A stretch of 17,446 nt of DNA from Pseudomonadota bacterium (GTDB taxonomy: Bacteria; Desulfobacterota; Desulfovibrionia; Desulfovibrionales; Desulfovibrionaceae). Shown here piece by piece: positions 6,613 through 13,986 of this stretch; position 1 is the stretch's first letter; each line of letters opens with the position of its first letter. Both the position numbers and the translations under genes were made by a program. The stretch spans positions 1 to 17,446 of the forward strand of contig JAEXRD010000024.1 of NCBI GenBank assembly GCA_023438245.1, read 5' to 3'. The notes below the pieces were generated by a model that was given only the letters and a program-made list of their open reading frames with translations, was not told the origin of the DNA and ran no database searches.

Positions 6613-7599
6613 ATGAAGAAGCTCATCTTCAAGGCCGTGCCCTTCCAGAAGAAGCTGGTCACCCTGGCCCTGGAATCCGGCGTGGACGCCATCCTCACCG
6701 ACACCGCCCATGCCGAGGCCGTGCGCGCGCTGGCCCGCATCGAGGTGCTCACCGAGGTGGACATGGCGACCATCACCCTGAATTCCAAGGCCGACGAAGA
6801 GGAGGCCACCGCGCTTCTGAAGAGCGGCAAGCCGGTGTGCCTGGCCACGGGCTGGGAGATCATTCCGGTGGAGAACATCCTGGCCCAGGCCGAGAACCTG
6901 GCCCTGGAATGCGAGAGCCTGGACCGCGCCGTACTGGCCGCGGGCATCCTGGAGCGCGGGGCCGACGCCATCGTGGTCACGCCCGAGGGCGCCGGGGATC
7001 TCAAGAACATCGCCAAGGAACTCAAGCTCTCCCAGGGGCGCCTGCACCTGGAGCGCGCCGTGGTGACGGAGATCGCCCCCGCGGGCCTTGGCCACCGCGT
7101 GTGCGTGGACACCATCTCCATGCTGCGCCGCGGCCAGGGCATGCTGGTGGGCAATTCCAGCGCCTTCACCTTTCTGGTGCACGCCGAGACCGAGAGCAAC
7201 CCCTACGTGGCCGCCCGGCCCTTCCGGGTCAACGCCGGGGCGGTGCACGCCTACGCCGTGCTGCCCGGCGACAAGACCTGCTACCTGGAGGAGCTCTCCG
7301 CCGGGCGCGAGGTGCTCATCGTGGGCGCGGACGGCAGCACCAGCCTGGCCACGGTGGGCCGGGTGAAGGTCGAGGTCCGGCCCATGCTCAAGATCAGCGC
7401 CCGGGTCAAAAGCGCCGACGGCTGCGAGGCCACGGGCCAGGTGTTCCTGCAGAACGCCGAGACCATCCGCGTCACCGGGGCCGACGGCACGCCCATCAGC
7501 GTGGTGAACCTGAAGCCCGGCGACGAAATCCTCTGCCGCACCGACGTGGCGGGCCGCCACTTCGGCATGCGCATCTGCGAAGACATCAAGGAGGGCTAG
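6613..7599 (+). CDS. aroB': 3-Dehydroquinate synthase II (archaeal type)
   Basis: A 328-residue enzyme that, in the archaeal pathway, oxidatively deaminates and cyclises ADTH to 3-dehydroquinate using NAD+. It is unrelated to classical AroB. Family signatures are clear in the C-terminal half: AGLGHRVCVDTISML (157-171), GMLVGNSSAFTFLVHAE (176-192), NPYVAARPFRVNAGAVHAY (196-214) and VGRVKVEVRPML (248-259). The length fits bacterial members. The start is the ATG at 6613, with AAGGAG overlapping the stop codon of the previous gene and 11 bp of spacing. It is the obligate partner of the upstream ADTH synthase, and together they replace AroG/AroB. The last bases provide the ribosome site of pheA. 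Confidence 0.93.
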   Translation: MKKLIFKAVPFQKKLVTLALESGVDAILTDTAHAEAVRALARIEVLTEVDMATITLNSKADEEEATALLKSGKPVCLATGWEIIPVENILAQAENLALECESLDRAVLAAGILERGADAIVVTPEGAGDLKNIAKELKLSQGRLHLERAVVTEIAPAGLGHRVCVDTISMLRRGQGMLVGNSSAFTFLVHAETESNPYVAARPFRVNAGAVHAYAVLPGDKTCYLEELSAGREVLIVGADGSTSLATVGRVKVEVRPMLKISARVKSADGCEATGQVFLQNAETIRVTGADGTPISVVNLKPGDEILCRTDVAGRHFGMRICEDIKEG

Positions 7600-8736
7600 G
7601 TGAGCGACGACAACAAGCCCTCCGGCGGCGATCCGCAGGTTTCCGTGGACCTGGCCGCCCTGCGCGAGGAGATCGACGCCCTGGACGAGGGCATCGTGGA
7701 GCTGCTCAATCGCCGGGCCGCCATCAGCATCCAGGTGGGCCGCACCAAGAAGGACTCCCCTGAGACCGTGTTCAAGCCCCTGCGCGAGAAGGCCGTGCTG
7801 GAGCGCCTGGCCAGCCTGAACCCCGGCATCCTGCCGGAGAGCCACCTGCACGCCATCTACCGCGAGATCATGAGCTCGTCGCGCCGCCTGCAGCGCCCGG
7901 AGCGCGTGGTCTACCTGGGGCCGGAGGGCACCTTCAGCTACTTCGCGGGGCTGGAGTACATGGGCCGCAGCGCCGAGCTGGCCCCCAAGGCCACCTTTGA
8001 CGAGATCTTCCGCGCCGTGGCCGACGGCGAGGCCGAGCTGGGCGTCATCCCGCTGGAGAACTCGCTGCAGGGCACCGTGGGCCAGGTGGTGGACCTGTTC
8101 ATGCTCTTCCCGGTGTACATCCACGCCGAGCTTTACTGCCGCATCACCCACTGCCTCATGGGCAAGGCCGACTTCCCGGCGGACGTGAAGGAGATCCACT
8201 CCCACCCGCAGCCGCTGGACCAGTGCTCCGGGTGGCTGAAGAACAACATGCCCGGGCGCACGCTGGTGCCCGCCAACAGCACCGCCGCCGCCGCCGAGAT
8301 CGCCGCCCTGCGCGGCCCCGAGGTGGCCACCGTGGGCCACATCCGCCTGGCCGACCGCTACGGCCTGAACGTGCTGGCCGCGCACATCGAGGACCTGCCC
8401 GACAACTGGACGCGTTTCCTCATCATCGGCCCCCGGCCAGGCACCGAGGGCGCGCGCGACAAGACCTCCATCCTGTTCACCGTGCCGGACAAGCCCGGCG
8501 CGCTGGCCGAGGTGCTGGAAAGCTTCGCGGGCCGGGCCATCAACCTCACCAAGCTGGAGAGCCGTCCCCTGCGCGGCGAGAAGTGGAAATACGTGTTCTT
8601 CGCGGACCTGGAGTGCGACCTCTCGCGCATGGAGTACGACAGCTTCCTGGCAAGCTTGCGGGAGCGCTGCCACACCCTGCGCATCCTGGGCTCCTACCCC
8701 ACCGGGCCGCACCTGGATGCCGGAGGCAGGCAGTAA
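7600..8736 (+). CDS. pheA: Bifunctional chorismate mutase / prephenate dehydratase
   Basis: A 378-residue P-protein converting chorismate to prephenate and then phenylpyruvate, the committed steps to phenylalanine. Order: AroQ-type chorismate mutase about 15-97 (LREEIDALDEGIVELLNRRA); prephenate dehydratase about 102-280, with GPEGTFSY (107-114), PLENSLQGTV (151-160) and the catalytic TRF (271-273); regulatory ACT domain about 288-370, with the PGAL motif at 299-302 and ESRP at 320-323, which bind phenylalanine in relatives. Feedback inhibition by Phe is therefore likely. The start is GTG 7600, directly abutting the previous stop, with AAGGAGG (7588-7594) five bases upstream; this implies translational coupling. 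The mutase probably also supplies prephenate to the tyrA product, as no separate mutase is present. Confidence 0.97.
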   Translation: MSDDNKPSGGDPQVSVDLAALREEIDALDEGIVELLNRRAAISIQVGRTKKDSPETVFKPLREKAVLERLASLNPGILPESHLHAIYREIMSSSRRLQRPERVVYLGPEGTFSYFAGLEYMGRSAELAPKATFDEIFRAVADGEAELGVIPLENSLQGTVGQVVDLFMLFPVYIHAELYCRITHCLMGKADFPADVKEIHSHPQPLDQCSGWLKNNMPGRTLVPANSTAAAAEIAALRGPEVATVGHIRLADRYGLNVLAAHIEDLPDNWTRFLIIGPRPGTEGARDKTSILFTVPDKPGALAEVLESFAGRAINLTKLESRPLRGEKWKYVFFADLECDLSRMEYDSFLASLRERCHTLRILGSYPTGPHLDAGGRQ

Positions 8737-10109
8737 TGAGCGCCGCGAACAAGCCTTCGCCCATCGTGGTCCAGGCCCCGGCCTCCAAGTCCGCCTCGCA
8801 CCGGGCCTGCATCGGCGCGGCCCTGGCGCAGGGGACAAGCCGCCTCTCCGGCGTGCTGGAAAGCCAGGACCTGACCCGCACCATGGAGTGCCTGACCAAT
8901 TGCGGCGCGGGCTTTGAACGCACCGGCGCGGGAGAGTACGTGGTGCAGGGCATGCCCGACGGCCCAAGGAGCGGCGAAGCCGTCGCCGACCTGAACGTGG
9001 GCGAGAGCGGCACCACCTGCCGCCTGCTGGCCGGGGTGGTCAGCGCGGGCCGGGGGAGCTTCCGCATCCACGGCGAGGGCCGCATGCACGACCGGCCCCT
9101 GGGCGAGCCCGCGCGCGCGCTGGAAAGCCAGGGCGTGGCGTTCCGCTTCGAGGAGAAGCCCGGCTATCCGCCCGTGGTGATCGAGACCACGGGGCTCAAG
9201 GGCGGCGACATCGACGTGCGCCTGGAGGAGAGCAGCCAGTACCTTTCCGGCATCCTGCTGGCCGCGCCCCTGGCCAAGGCTCCCCTGACCATCGGCATCT
9301 CCGGCTCCAAGGCCGTGAGCTGGCCGTACGTGTCCCTCACGCTGCAGGCCATGCGCGACTTCGGCGTGCCCGCGGTGGTGGAGGTGCTGCGGGACGGGGC
9401 GTTCGTGCCGGTGGACTACGCGGGCGTCACCAGCGCCAGGCCCGGCGAGCTGCGCTTCCGGGTCAGCCCCGGGGCCTACCGGGCCCGCGGCCTGCGCGTG
9501 GAGGGCGACTGGAGCAACGCGTCCTACTTTCTGGCCGCCGGGGCCGTGGGCAGGCGTCCGGTGACGGTGCGCGGGCTCTCCCGCGACTCGCTCCAGGGCG
9601 ACCGGGCCATCCTGGACATCCTGGCCGCCATGGGCGCGCATGTTTCCTGGGACGAGGCGGGCGAATCCGTCACCGTGACCCCGCCGCCCCGGGCCGAGGG
9701 CCTGCGCGGCATCGACGTGGACATGGGGGCCTGCCCGGACCTGGTGCCCACCGTGGCCGTGGCCGCGGCCTTTGCGCGCGGCAAGAGCGTCATCCGCAAC
9801 GTGGCGCACCTGCGCATCAAGGAATGCGACCGGCTGGAGACCCTGGCCACGGAGATCGTGAAGACCGGCTGCGGGGCCGCCATGACCTCGGACACGCTCA
9901 CCATCGAGCCTTCGGCCCTGGGCCTCACCGCCCTGGCCGGGCACGAGATCGAATTCTGCACGCGCGGCGACCACCGCATGGTCATGGGCCCGGCGCTGTT
10001 CGCGCTGGCGGGCATCCGCGCCTCGTTCGACAACCCCGGCTGCGTGGCCAAGAGCTTCCCCGGCTTCTGGGGGGCCTTCACCCCTGTCGTTGAAGGGCAG
10101 GAGGGCTAG
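8736..10109 (+). CDS. aroA: 3-Phosphoshikimate 1-carboxyvinyltransferase (EPSP synthase)
   Basis: A 457-residue cytoplasmic enzyme transferring enolpyruvyl from PEP to shikimate 3-phosphate, the penultimate step to chorismate. Recognised by SKSASHRA (17-24), SSQYLSGIL (166-174, S3P contact), EGDWSNASYFLAAGA (256-270), PDLVPT (334-339, catalytic Asp), LRIKECDRL (359-367), DHRMVM (412-417) and the C-terminal VAKSFPGFW (437-445). The PEP/glyphosate loop, GNAGTAMRP in E. coli, reads GESGTTCRL (89-97): Asn is replaced by Glu and Pro by Leu, so this is a divergent form whose glyphosate response cannot be assumed. The ATG overlaps the pheA stop by one base (TAATG), with GGAGG nine bases upstream. 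I do not use the longer open frame upstream, which runs through pheA. Confidence 0.95.
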   Translation: MSAANKPSPIVVQAPASKSASHRACIGAALAQGTSRLSGVLESQDLTRTMECLTNCGAGFERTGAGEYVVQGMPDGPRSGEAVADLNVGESGTTCRLLAGVVSAGRGSFRIHGEGRMHDRPLGEPARALESQGVAFRFEEKPGYPPVVIETTGLKGGDIDVRLEESSQYLSGILLAAPLAKAPLTIGISGSKAVSWPYVSLTLQAMRDFGVPAVVEVLRDGAFVPVDYAGVTSARPGELRFRVSPGAYRARGLRVEGDWSNASYFLAAGAVGRRPVTVRGLSRDSLQGDRAILDILAAMGAHVSWDEAGESVTVTPPPRAEGLRGIDVDMGACPDLVPTVAVAAAFARGKSVIRNVAHLRIKECDRLETLATEIVKTGCGAAMTSDTLTIEPSALGLTALAGHEIEFCTRGDHRMVMGPALFALAGIRASFDNPGCVAKSFPGFWGAFTPVVEGQEG

Positions 10110-10112
10110 GGC

Positions 10113-10871
10113 GTGGGCTTCGCGGTGAGGCATATCTGCATCGTGGGCGCGCGCGGCCAGATGGGCGCGCTGTTCGTGCGCAGCTTCCGCAAGGCCGGGT
10201 ACGAGGTCTCCACCCTGGACCGGCCCTATACGGACGAGGCCATGGCGGCGGCGCTGCCGGGGGCCGACCTGGTGATCCTTTCCGTGCCGGTGGACGCCAT
10301 GCGCCGCGTGGCGGAAACCCTCGCCCCCAGGCTGAAGCCCGGGGCCATCCTGGCGGACGTGTGCTCCGTGAAGGTGAACCCGCTTCGGGACATGCTGGAG
10401 GCTTACGACGGGCCGGTGGTGGGCACGCATCCGCTGTTCGGGCCGGTGATTCCGCAGGGCTTCGAGCCGCGCGTGGCCGTGACGCCCGGGCGCGTGGAGG
10501 GCGCGGCCCAGGCCGTGTCCGAGGTTTTCGCCCGCGCGGGCTACACCCCGTTCGACAGCACCGCCGAGGAGCACGACCAGGCCATGGCCTGCGTGCAGGG
10601 GCTCAATTTCATCACCACCGTGGCCTACCTGGCCACCGCCCGGCAGGTTCCCGGCATCGAGAAGTTCCGGGTGCCCTCGTTCGAGCGCAGGCTGGAGGCG
10701 GCCCGCAAGATGCTCATCCAGGACCGGGAGCTCTTCCAGCTCATCAGCGAGGACAACCCCTACATGCAGCAGACCGTGCGCCAGTTCGCCTCCTTCGTGG
10801 ACATCGCCGCGGGGGGCGACCTGGACCTGCTCTCCGCGCGCGCATCCTGGTGGTGGCGCGAGACGGCATAG
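10113..10871 (+). CDS. tyrA: Prephenate dehydrogenase
   Basis: A 252-residue NAD(P)-dependent enzyme oxidatively decarboxylating prephenate to 4-hydroxyphenylpyruvate for tyrosine. Dinucleotide site IVGARGQMGALF (10-21), substrate-site GTHPLFGP (104-111) and EHDQAMACVQGLN (153-165) resemble the dehydrogenase half of enterobacterial T-protein. It has no mutase or ACT domain and is on the short side. The start is GTG 10113, with AGGAGG eight bases upstream and four bases after the aroA stop. The C-terminus is odd: residues 247-249 (codons 10848-10856) are Trp-Trp-Trp, only four codons before the stop. The RNA that follows can form alternative hairpins before trpE. I infer that the tail doubles as a tryptophan leader peptide (see findings). 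Confidence 0.94.
   Translation: MGFAVRHICIVGARGQMGALFVRSFRKAGYEVSTLDRPYTDEAMAAALPGADLVILSVPVDAMRRVAETLAPRLKPGAILADVCSVKVNPLRDMLEAYDGPVVGTHPLFGPVIPQGFEPRVAVTPGRVEGAAQAVSEVFARAGYTPFDSTAEEHDQAMACVQGLNFITTVAYLATARQVPGIEKFRVPSFERRLEAARKMLIQDRELFQLISEDNPYMQQTVRQFASFVDIAAGGDLDLLSARASWWWRETA
10848..10856 (+). promoter_or_regulatory. Three consecutive Trp codons at the tyrA 3' end (stall site)
   Basis: TGG TGG TGG in the tyrA frame, followed by CGC GAG ACG GCA TAG. A ribosome waiting here for charged tRNA-Trp would cover the mRNA only to about 10860-10866, leaving the pairing strand that starts at 10871 free. A ribosome at the stop codon would cover to about 10881 and mask it. Footprint sizes are general knowledge; the role is inferred. 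Confidence 0.65.
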
Positions 10872-10926
10872 GGACGCGGAAACCCGCCGGGATCGGCGGA
10901 ACTTGCACTGGTGCAGGCCGCGTCCC
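10871..10926 (+). promoter_or_regulatory. Three-way-junction RNA, likely antiterminator of trpE
   Basis: P1: GGGACGCGG (10871-10879, beginning at the last base of the tyrA stop) with CCGCGTCCC (10918-10926), 9 bp perfect. P2: CCGCCG (10884-10889) with CGGCGG (10894-10899), loop GGAT. P3: CTTGCA (10902-10907) with TGCAGG (10912-10917), one T-G wobble, loop CTGG. The 3' strand of P1 is also the 5' strand of the next hairpin, so the two structures exclude each other. It is too short and lacks the conserved positions to be a tRNA. Confidence 0.7.
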
Positions 10927-10946
10927 AGGTGGGGCGCGGCTTTCTC
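10917..10946 (+). terminator. Terminator-like hairpin before trpE (internal attenuator)
   Basis: GCCGCG-T-CCC (10917-10926) pairs with GGG-G-CGCGGC (10931-10940), 10 bp with one T-G wobble and an AGGT loop, followed by TTTCTC. The stem is strong but the T tract is short and interrupted, so it may be a weak or factor-assisted terminator. It does not include the trpE ribosome site, GGAGG at 10956-10960. It competes with the three-way junction for the strand at 10918-10926. Confidence 0.6.
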
Positions 10947-10964
10947 AATTGATACGGAGGACAC

Positions 10965-12383
10965 ATGGACATTCGCTTGCGGCACTATGGAAAATGGCTC
11001 CCGGCCGACGTGCAGACTCCCATCAGCCTGTACCTGGGCCTGGTGGGCGACGCGCCGGGCATCCTCTTGGAGAGCGCGGAGGTGGACGGGCGGCTGGGCC
11101 GCTTCAGCCTCATCGCCTGGGACTTCCGGCTCATCGCCGAGCCCGAGGGCGGCAAGCTCAAGCTGGACATCCGCGACGAACGCCTGGCGCCCCTGAAGGC
11201 CCTGGAGGGCCTGGACTACATGGAGGGCATCCGCAAGCTGCTGAAAAGCGTCGACATCGAGCAGCCCGGCCTGAAGGAGCCCCTGCCCGCGCTGACCCGC
11301 GCCCTGCTGGGCTACCTGGGCTACAGCGTGGGCGGCATGCTGGAGCCCAAGCTGGCCGCCAGCATGCCCCCGGAAAAGGCCGAGGCCCGGCTGGTGCTGC
11401 CCGCCCAGGTGGTGCTGTACGACCACCTGCGCGCCCGCTGCTGCTACCTTTCCCTGGACGACAACGGCGGGGCCGGTCCCAAGCCCGCCAAGCTGGGCAA
11501 CGCGGGCAGCTTCGAGCTCGTCACCGAGGAGCCCAGCGCCACGCCCGGCCAGGCGGAATACGAGGACATGGTGCGCGAGGCCAAGCGCCTCATCACCGAG
11601 GGCGAGGGCATCCAATTGGTTCTGTCCGTGCGCTTCGCCACCCCGTTCGCGGGCGAGTCCTTCGGGGTCTACCGGCGGCTCAGGCAGGCCAATCCCTCGC
11701 CGTTCATGTTCTTCATGCGCTTCGAGGACGAGACCCTGCTGGGCAGCTCGCCGGAGATGATGGCCAAGTGCGACGCGGGCAGGCTGGAGGTCCGGCCCAT
11801 CGCGGGCACGCGTCCGCGCGGCGCCACCGAGGCCCAGGACATGGCCTACGAGCGCGAGCTGCTGGCCGATCCCAAGGAGCGCGCCGAGCACGTCATGCTG
11901 GTGGACCTGGGCCGCAACGACCTGGGGCGCATCGCCACCCCGGGCAGCGTGGAGGTGGCCAAGTTCATGCGCGTGGAGCGCTTCTCCCACGTCATGCACC
12001 TCACCAGCTACGTGGAGGCCGACCTGCGCGAGGGCCTGGACGCCATCGACGTGCTGCAGGCCACCTTCCCGGCGGGAACCGTGGCGGGCGCGCCCAAGAT
12101 CTGGGCCATGGAGACCATCGCCCGCATGGAGAAGGGCCCGCGCGGGCCCTACGCCGGGGCCATGGGCTGGCTGGGCCTGGGCAAGGGGCCGGTGTGCGTG
12201 GGCACGGGCATCACCATCCGCAGCATGTGGCTGCGCGATGGGGTGATGAACTGGCAGGCCGGGGCCGGGCTGGTGTACGACTCCGACCCGACCAAGGAAT
12301 GGCAGGAGTGCAACAACAAGGCCCGCATCATCCGTGAAATCCTGTCCTCCAAGGGGGTTGGCGATGTTTTTGCTGATCGATAA
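10965..12383 (+). CDS. trpE: Anthranilate synthase component I
   Basis: A 472-residue aminase/lyase subunit that, with TrpG, makes anthranilate from chorismate and ammonia, the first tryptophan-specific step. Tryptophan-feedback motifs are present: LLES (34-37) and NPSPFMFF (243-250), the usual NPSPYMFY. The chorismate-binding domain has RPIAGTRPRG (277-286), LVDLGRNDLGR (312-322), SHVMHLTSYV (341-350) and FPAGTVAGAPK (369-379). The length is normal for a stand-alone TrpE. The start is ATG 10965, with GGAGG at 10956-10960. It is the only gene of the operon preceded by a sizeable gap, which carries the alternative RNA structures described above. Expected control: Trp feedback on the enzyme plus attenuation of its mRNA. 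The 3' end overlaps trpG. Confidence 0.97.
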   Translation: MDIRLRHYGKWLPADVQTPISLYLGLVGDAPGILLESAEVDGRLGRFSLIAWDFRLIAEPEGGKLKLDIRDERLAPLKALEGLDYMEGIRKLLKSVDIEQPGLKEPLPALTRALLGYLGYSVGGMLEPKLAASMPPEKAEARLVLPAQVVLYDHLRARCCYLSLDDNGGAGPKPAKLGNAGSFELVTEEPSATPGQAEYEDMVREAKRLITEGEGIQLVLSVRFATPFAGESFGVYRRLRQANPSPFMFFMRFEDETLLGSSPEMMAKCDAGRLEVRPIAGTRPRGATEAQDMAYERELLADPKERAEHVMLVDLGRNDLGRIATPGSVEVAKFMRVERFSHVMHLTSYVEADLREGLDAIDVLQATFPAGTVAGAPKIWAMETIARMEKGPRGPYAGAMGWLGLGKGPVCVGTGITIRSMWLRDGVMNWQAGAGLVYDSDPTKEWQECNNKARIIREILSSKGVGDVFADR

Positions 12384-12954
12384 CTTCGACTCCTTCACCT
12401 TCAACCTGGTGCAGACCTTCCAGCAGCTGGGGGCCGACCCGGTGGTGTACCGCAACGACCGCCCCGAGCTGCTCGACCCGGGGTTTGTGGCGAAGCTCAC
12501 CCGCGTGGTGCTCTCCCCCGGCCCCAGCCGCCCGGAGAACGCGGGCAACTGCCTGAAGTTCCTCAAGGTGCTGGAGGACCACGACAAGATGGTCCCGGTG
12601 CTGGGCGTGTGCCTGGGCCACCAGACCCTGGGCCACTACGCCGGGGCCTCGGTTGTCAGGGCCGACAGGATCATGCATGGCAAGACGAGCGTGATCTCGC
12701 ACACCAACGCCGACGTGTTCGAGGGCCTGCCCAATCCCTTCGAGGTCTGCCGCTACCACTCGCTGCTGGTGCTGGCCCACGAGGCCCCGGACAAGCTGGT
12801 GGTGACGTCGAAAACCGAGGAGGGCGAGGTCATGGGCATGCACTACGCCGACCGCCCCTGGAGCGGCGTGCAGTTCCATCCGGAGTCCATCCTGACCCCG
12901 GACGGACCGAAGCTCTTGGCCAACTTCCTGAAAAAAACCAAGCAGCCCGCCTAG
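12364..12954 (+). CDS. trpG: Anthranilate synthase component II (glutamine amidotransferase)
   Basis: A 196-residue class I glutamine amidotransferase that feeds ammonia from glutamine to TrpE. It has the N-terminal LLIDNFDSFTFNL, the nucleophile C83 in GVCLGHQ (81-87), the HGKTS motif (105-109) typical of TrpG/PabA, and the partner residues H172 and E174 in FHPES (171-175). It is stand-alone, not fused to TrpD as in enterobacteria. The start chosen is ATG 12364, giving a normal N-terminus, with AAGGGGG just upstream. It overlaps the end of trpE by 20 bp in another frame, so the two subunits are probably translationally coupled. An in-frame ATG at 12334 would add ten atypical residues. It might also serve p-aminobenzoate synthesis, as in some bacteria (inference). 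Confidence 0.96.
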   Translation: MFLLIDNFDSFTFNLVQTFQQLGADPVVYRNDRPELLDPGFVAKLTRVVLSPGPSRPENAGNCLKFLKVLEDHDKMVPVLGVCLGHQTLGHYAGASVVRADRIMHGKTSVISHTNADVFEGLPNPFEVCRYHSLLVLAHEAPDKLVVTSKTEEGEVMGMHYADRPWSGVQFHPESILTPDGPKLLANFLKKTKQPA

Positions 12955-12975
12955 GGCAGCGGGGAGGACACAACC

Positions 12976-13986
12976 ATGGCTGAAACCATGCGCGACATCC
13001 TGGAGGCCCTGGCCGCCGGAACCGACCTGACCCCGGAACAGGCGGCCCACGCCTTCCGCGAGCTCTTTGAGGGCGAACTCAGCCCGGCCCAGTCCGGCGC
13101 GCTGCTCATGGGCCTGCGCATCAAGGGCGAGACGCCCATGGAGCTGGCCAGCGCCGCCCGCGCCGGGCTGGAGCGCGCCAGGCCCGTCACCGGCCTGCCC
13201 GACGGCAAGCCCATGATGGACGTGGTGGGCACCGGGGGCGACCGCACCCACAGCTTCAACTGCTCCACGGCGGTGTCGCTGTACATGGCGGCCCTGGGCC
13301 ACCGGGTGGTGAAGCACGGCAACCGCGCGGTGTCCTCCTCCTCCGGCAGCGCCGACGCGCTCGAAGGCCTGGGCCTGCCGCTTTCCACCGGCCCGGACGA
13401 GGTGCTGGACGAACTCAGGCGCACCGGCGGGTTCGTGTTCCTCTTCGCCCCGCATTACCACCCGGCGTTTGCGCACATCGCGCCCGTGCGCCGCGAGATG
13501 GGCATCCGCACCCTGTTCAACCTCATGGGGCCGCTGCTCAACCCCGCGCGCCCCACGCACCAGCTCTTGGGCGTGGGCCTGGCCGGGGCCCTGCCGCTCA
13601 TGGCCGAGACCCTGGCCCTCACCGCGCCGCAGGAGATCGCCTTCGTGGTGCACGGCGCGGGCGGGTTCGACGAGCTGACGCCCTTCGGTCCCACGGTGGG
13701 CTTCAGCGTCGAGGCGGGCAAGGTGCGGCCCCTGCGCATCGAGCCGGTGGAGTACGGCCTCTCCGGCCACAGGCCCGAGGACGTGCGCGTGGCCGACAAA
13801 GCCGAGGCGCTGACGGCGCTCAAGGACGTGCTCTGCGGGCGCGGCAACGCGGCCATGCAGGCCATGACCGCGCTGAACCTGGGCGCGGCCCTGCACCTCA
13901 TGACCGGGCGCGACCTGGCCGCCTGCATGGGCGAGGCCAAGACCGCCGTGGCCGACGGCGCGGCAAGGAGATTTGTCAGTGAATAA
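12976..13986 (+). CDS. trpD: Anthranilate phosphoribosyltransferase
   Basis: A 336-residue enzyme transferring the phosphoribosyl group of PRPP to anthranilate, the second tryptophan step. The PRPP-binding GTGGD is at 85-89 and the anthranilate/PRPP loop KHGNRAVSSSSGSAD at 113-127; the position that is commonly Lys or Arg in SSKSGSAD is Ser here. The length is normal for a monofunctional TrpD. The start is ATG 12976, with GGGGAGG upstream and a 21-bp gap from trpG. The 3' end holds the ribosome site of trpC (AAGGAG, 13965-13970), and the two genes overlap by 8 bp. Confidence 0.97.
   Translation: MAETMRDILEALAAGTDLTPEQAAHAFRELFEGELSPAQSGALLMGLRIKGETPMELASAARAGLERARPVTGLPDGKPMMDVVGTGGDRTHSFNCSTAVSLYMAALGHRVVKHGNRAVSSSSGSADALEGLGLPLSTGPDEVLDELRRTGGFVFLFAPHYHPAFAHIAPVRREMGIRTLFNLMGPLLNPARPTHQLLGVGLAGALPLMAETLALTAPQEIAFVVHGAGGFDELTPFGPTVGFSVEAGKVRPLRIEPVEYGLSGHRPEDVRVADKAEALTALKDVLCGRGNAAMQAMTALNLGAALHLMTGRDLAACMGEAKTAVADGAARRFVSE

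Noticed and set aside
10871..10926. tRNA or T-box-like element suggested by the three-stem fold
   Set aside because: Only about 56 nt long, with no T-arm or anticodon-arm consensus, no acceptor CCA end and no T-box TGGNACCGCG sequence. The alternative-hairpin attenuator explanation fits better.
8694..12587. Very long minus-strand open frame (1297 codons) opposite aroA, tyrA and trpE
   Set aside because: It is antisense to well-recognised genes, is full of His/Gly/Ala/Gln-rich low-complexity sequence, and arises because GC-rich codon bias removes stops from the opposite strand.
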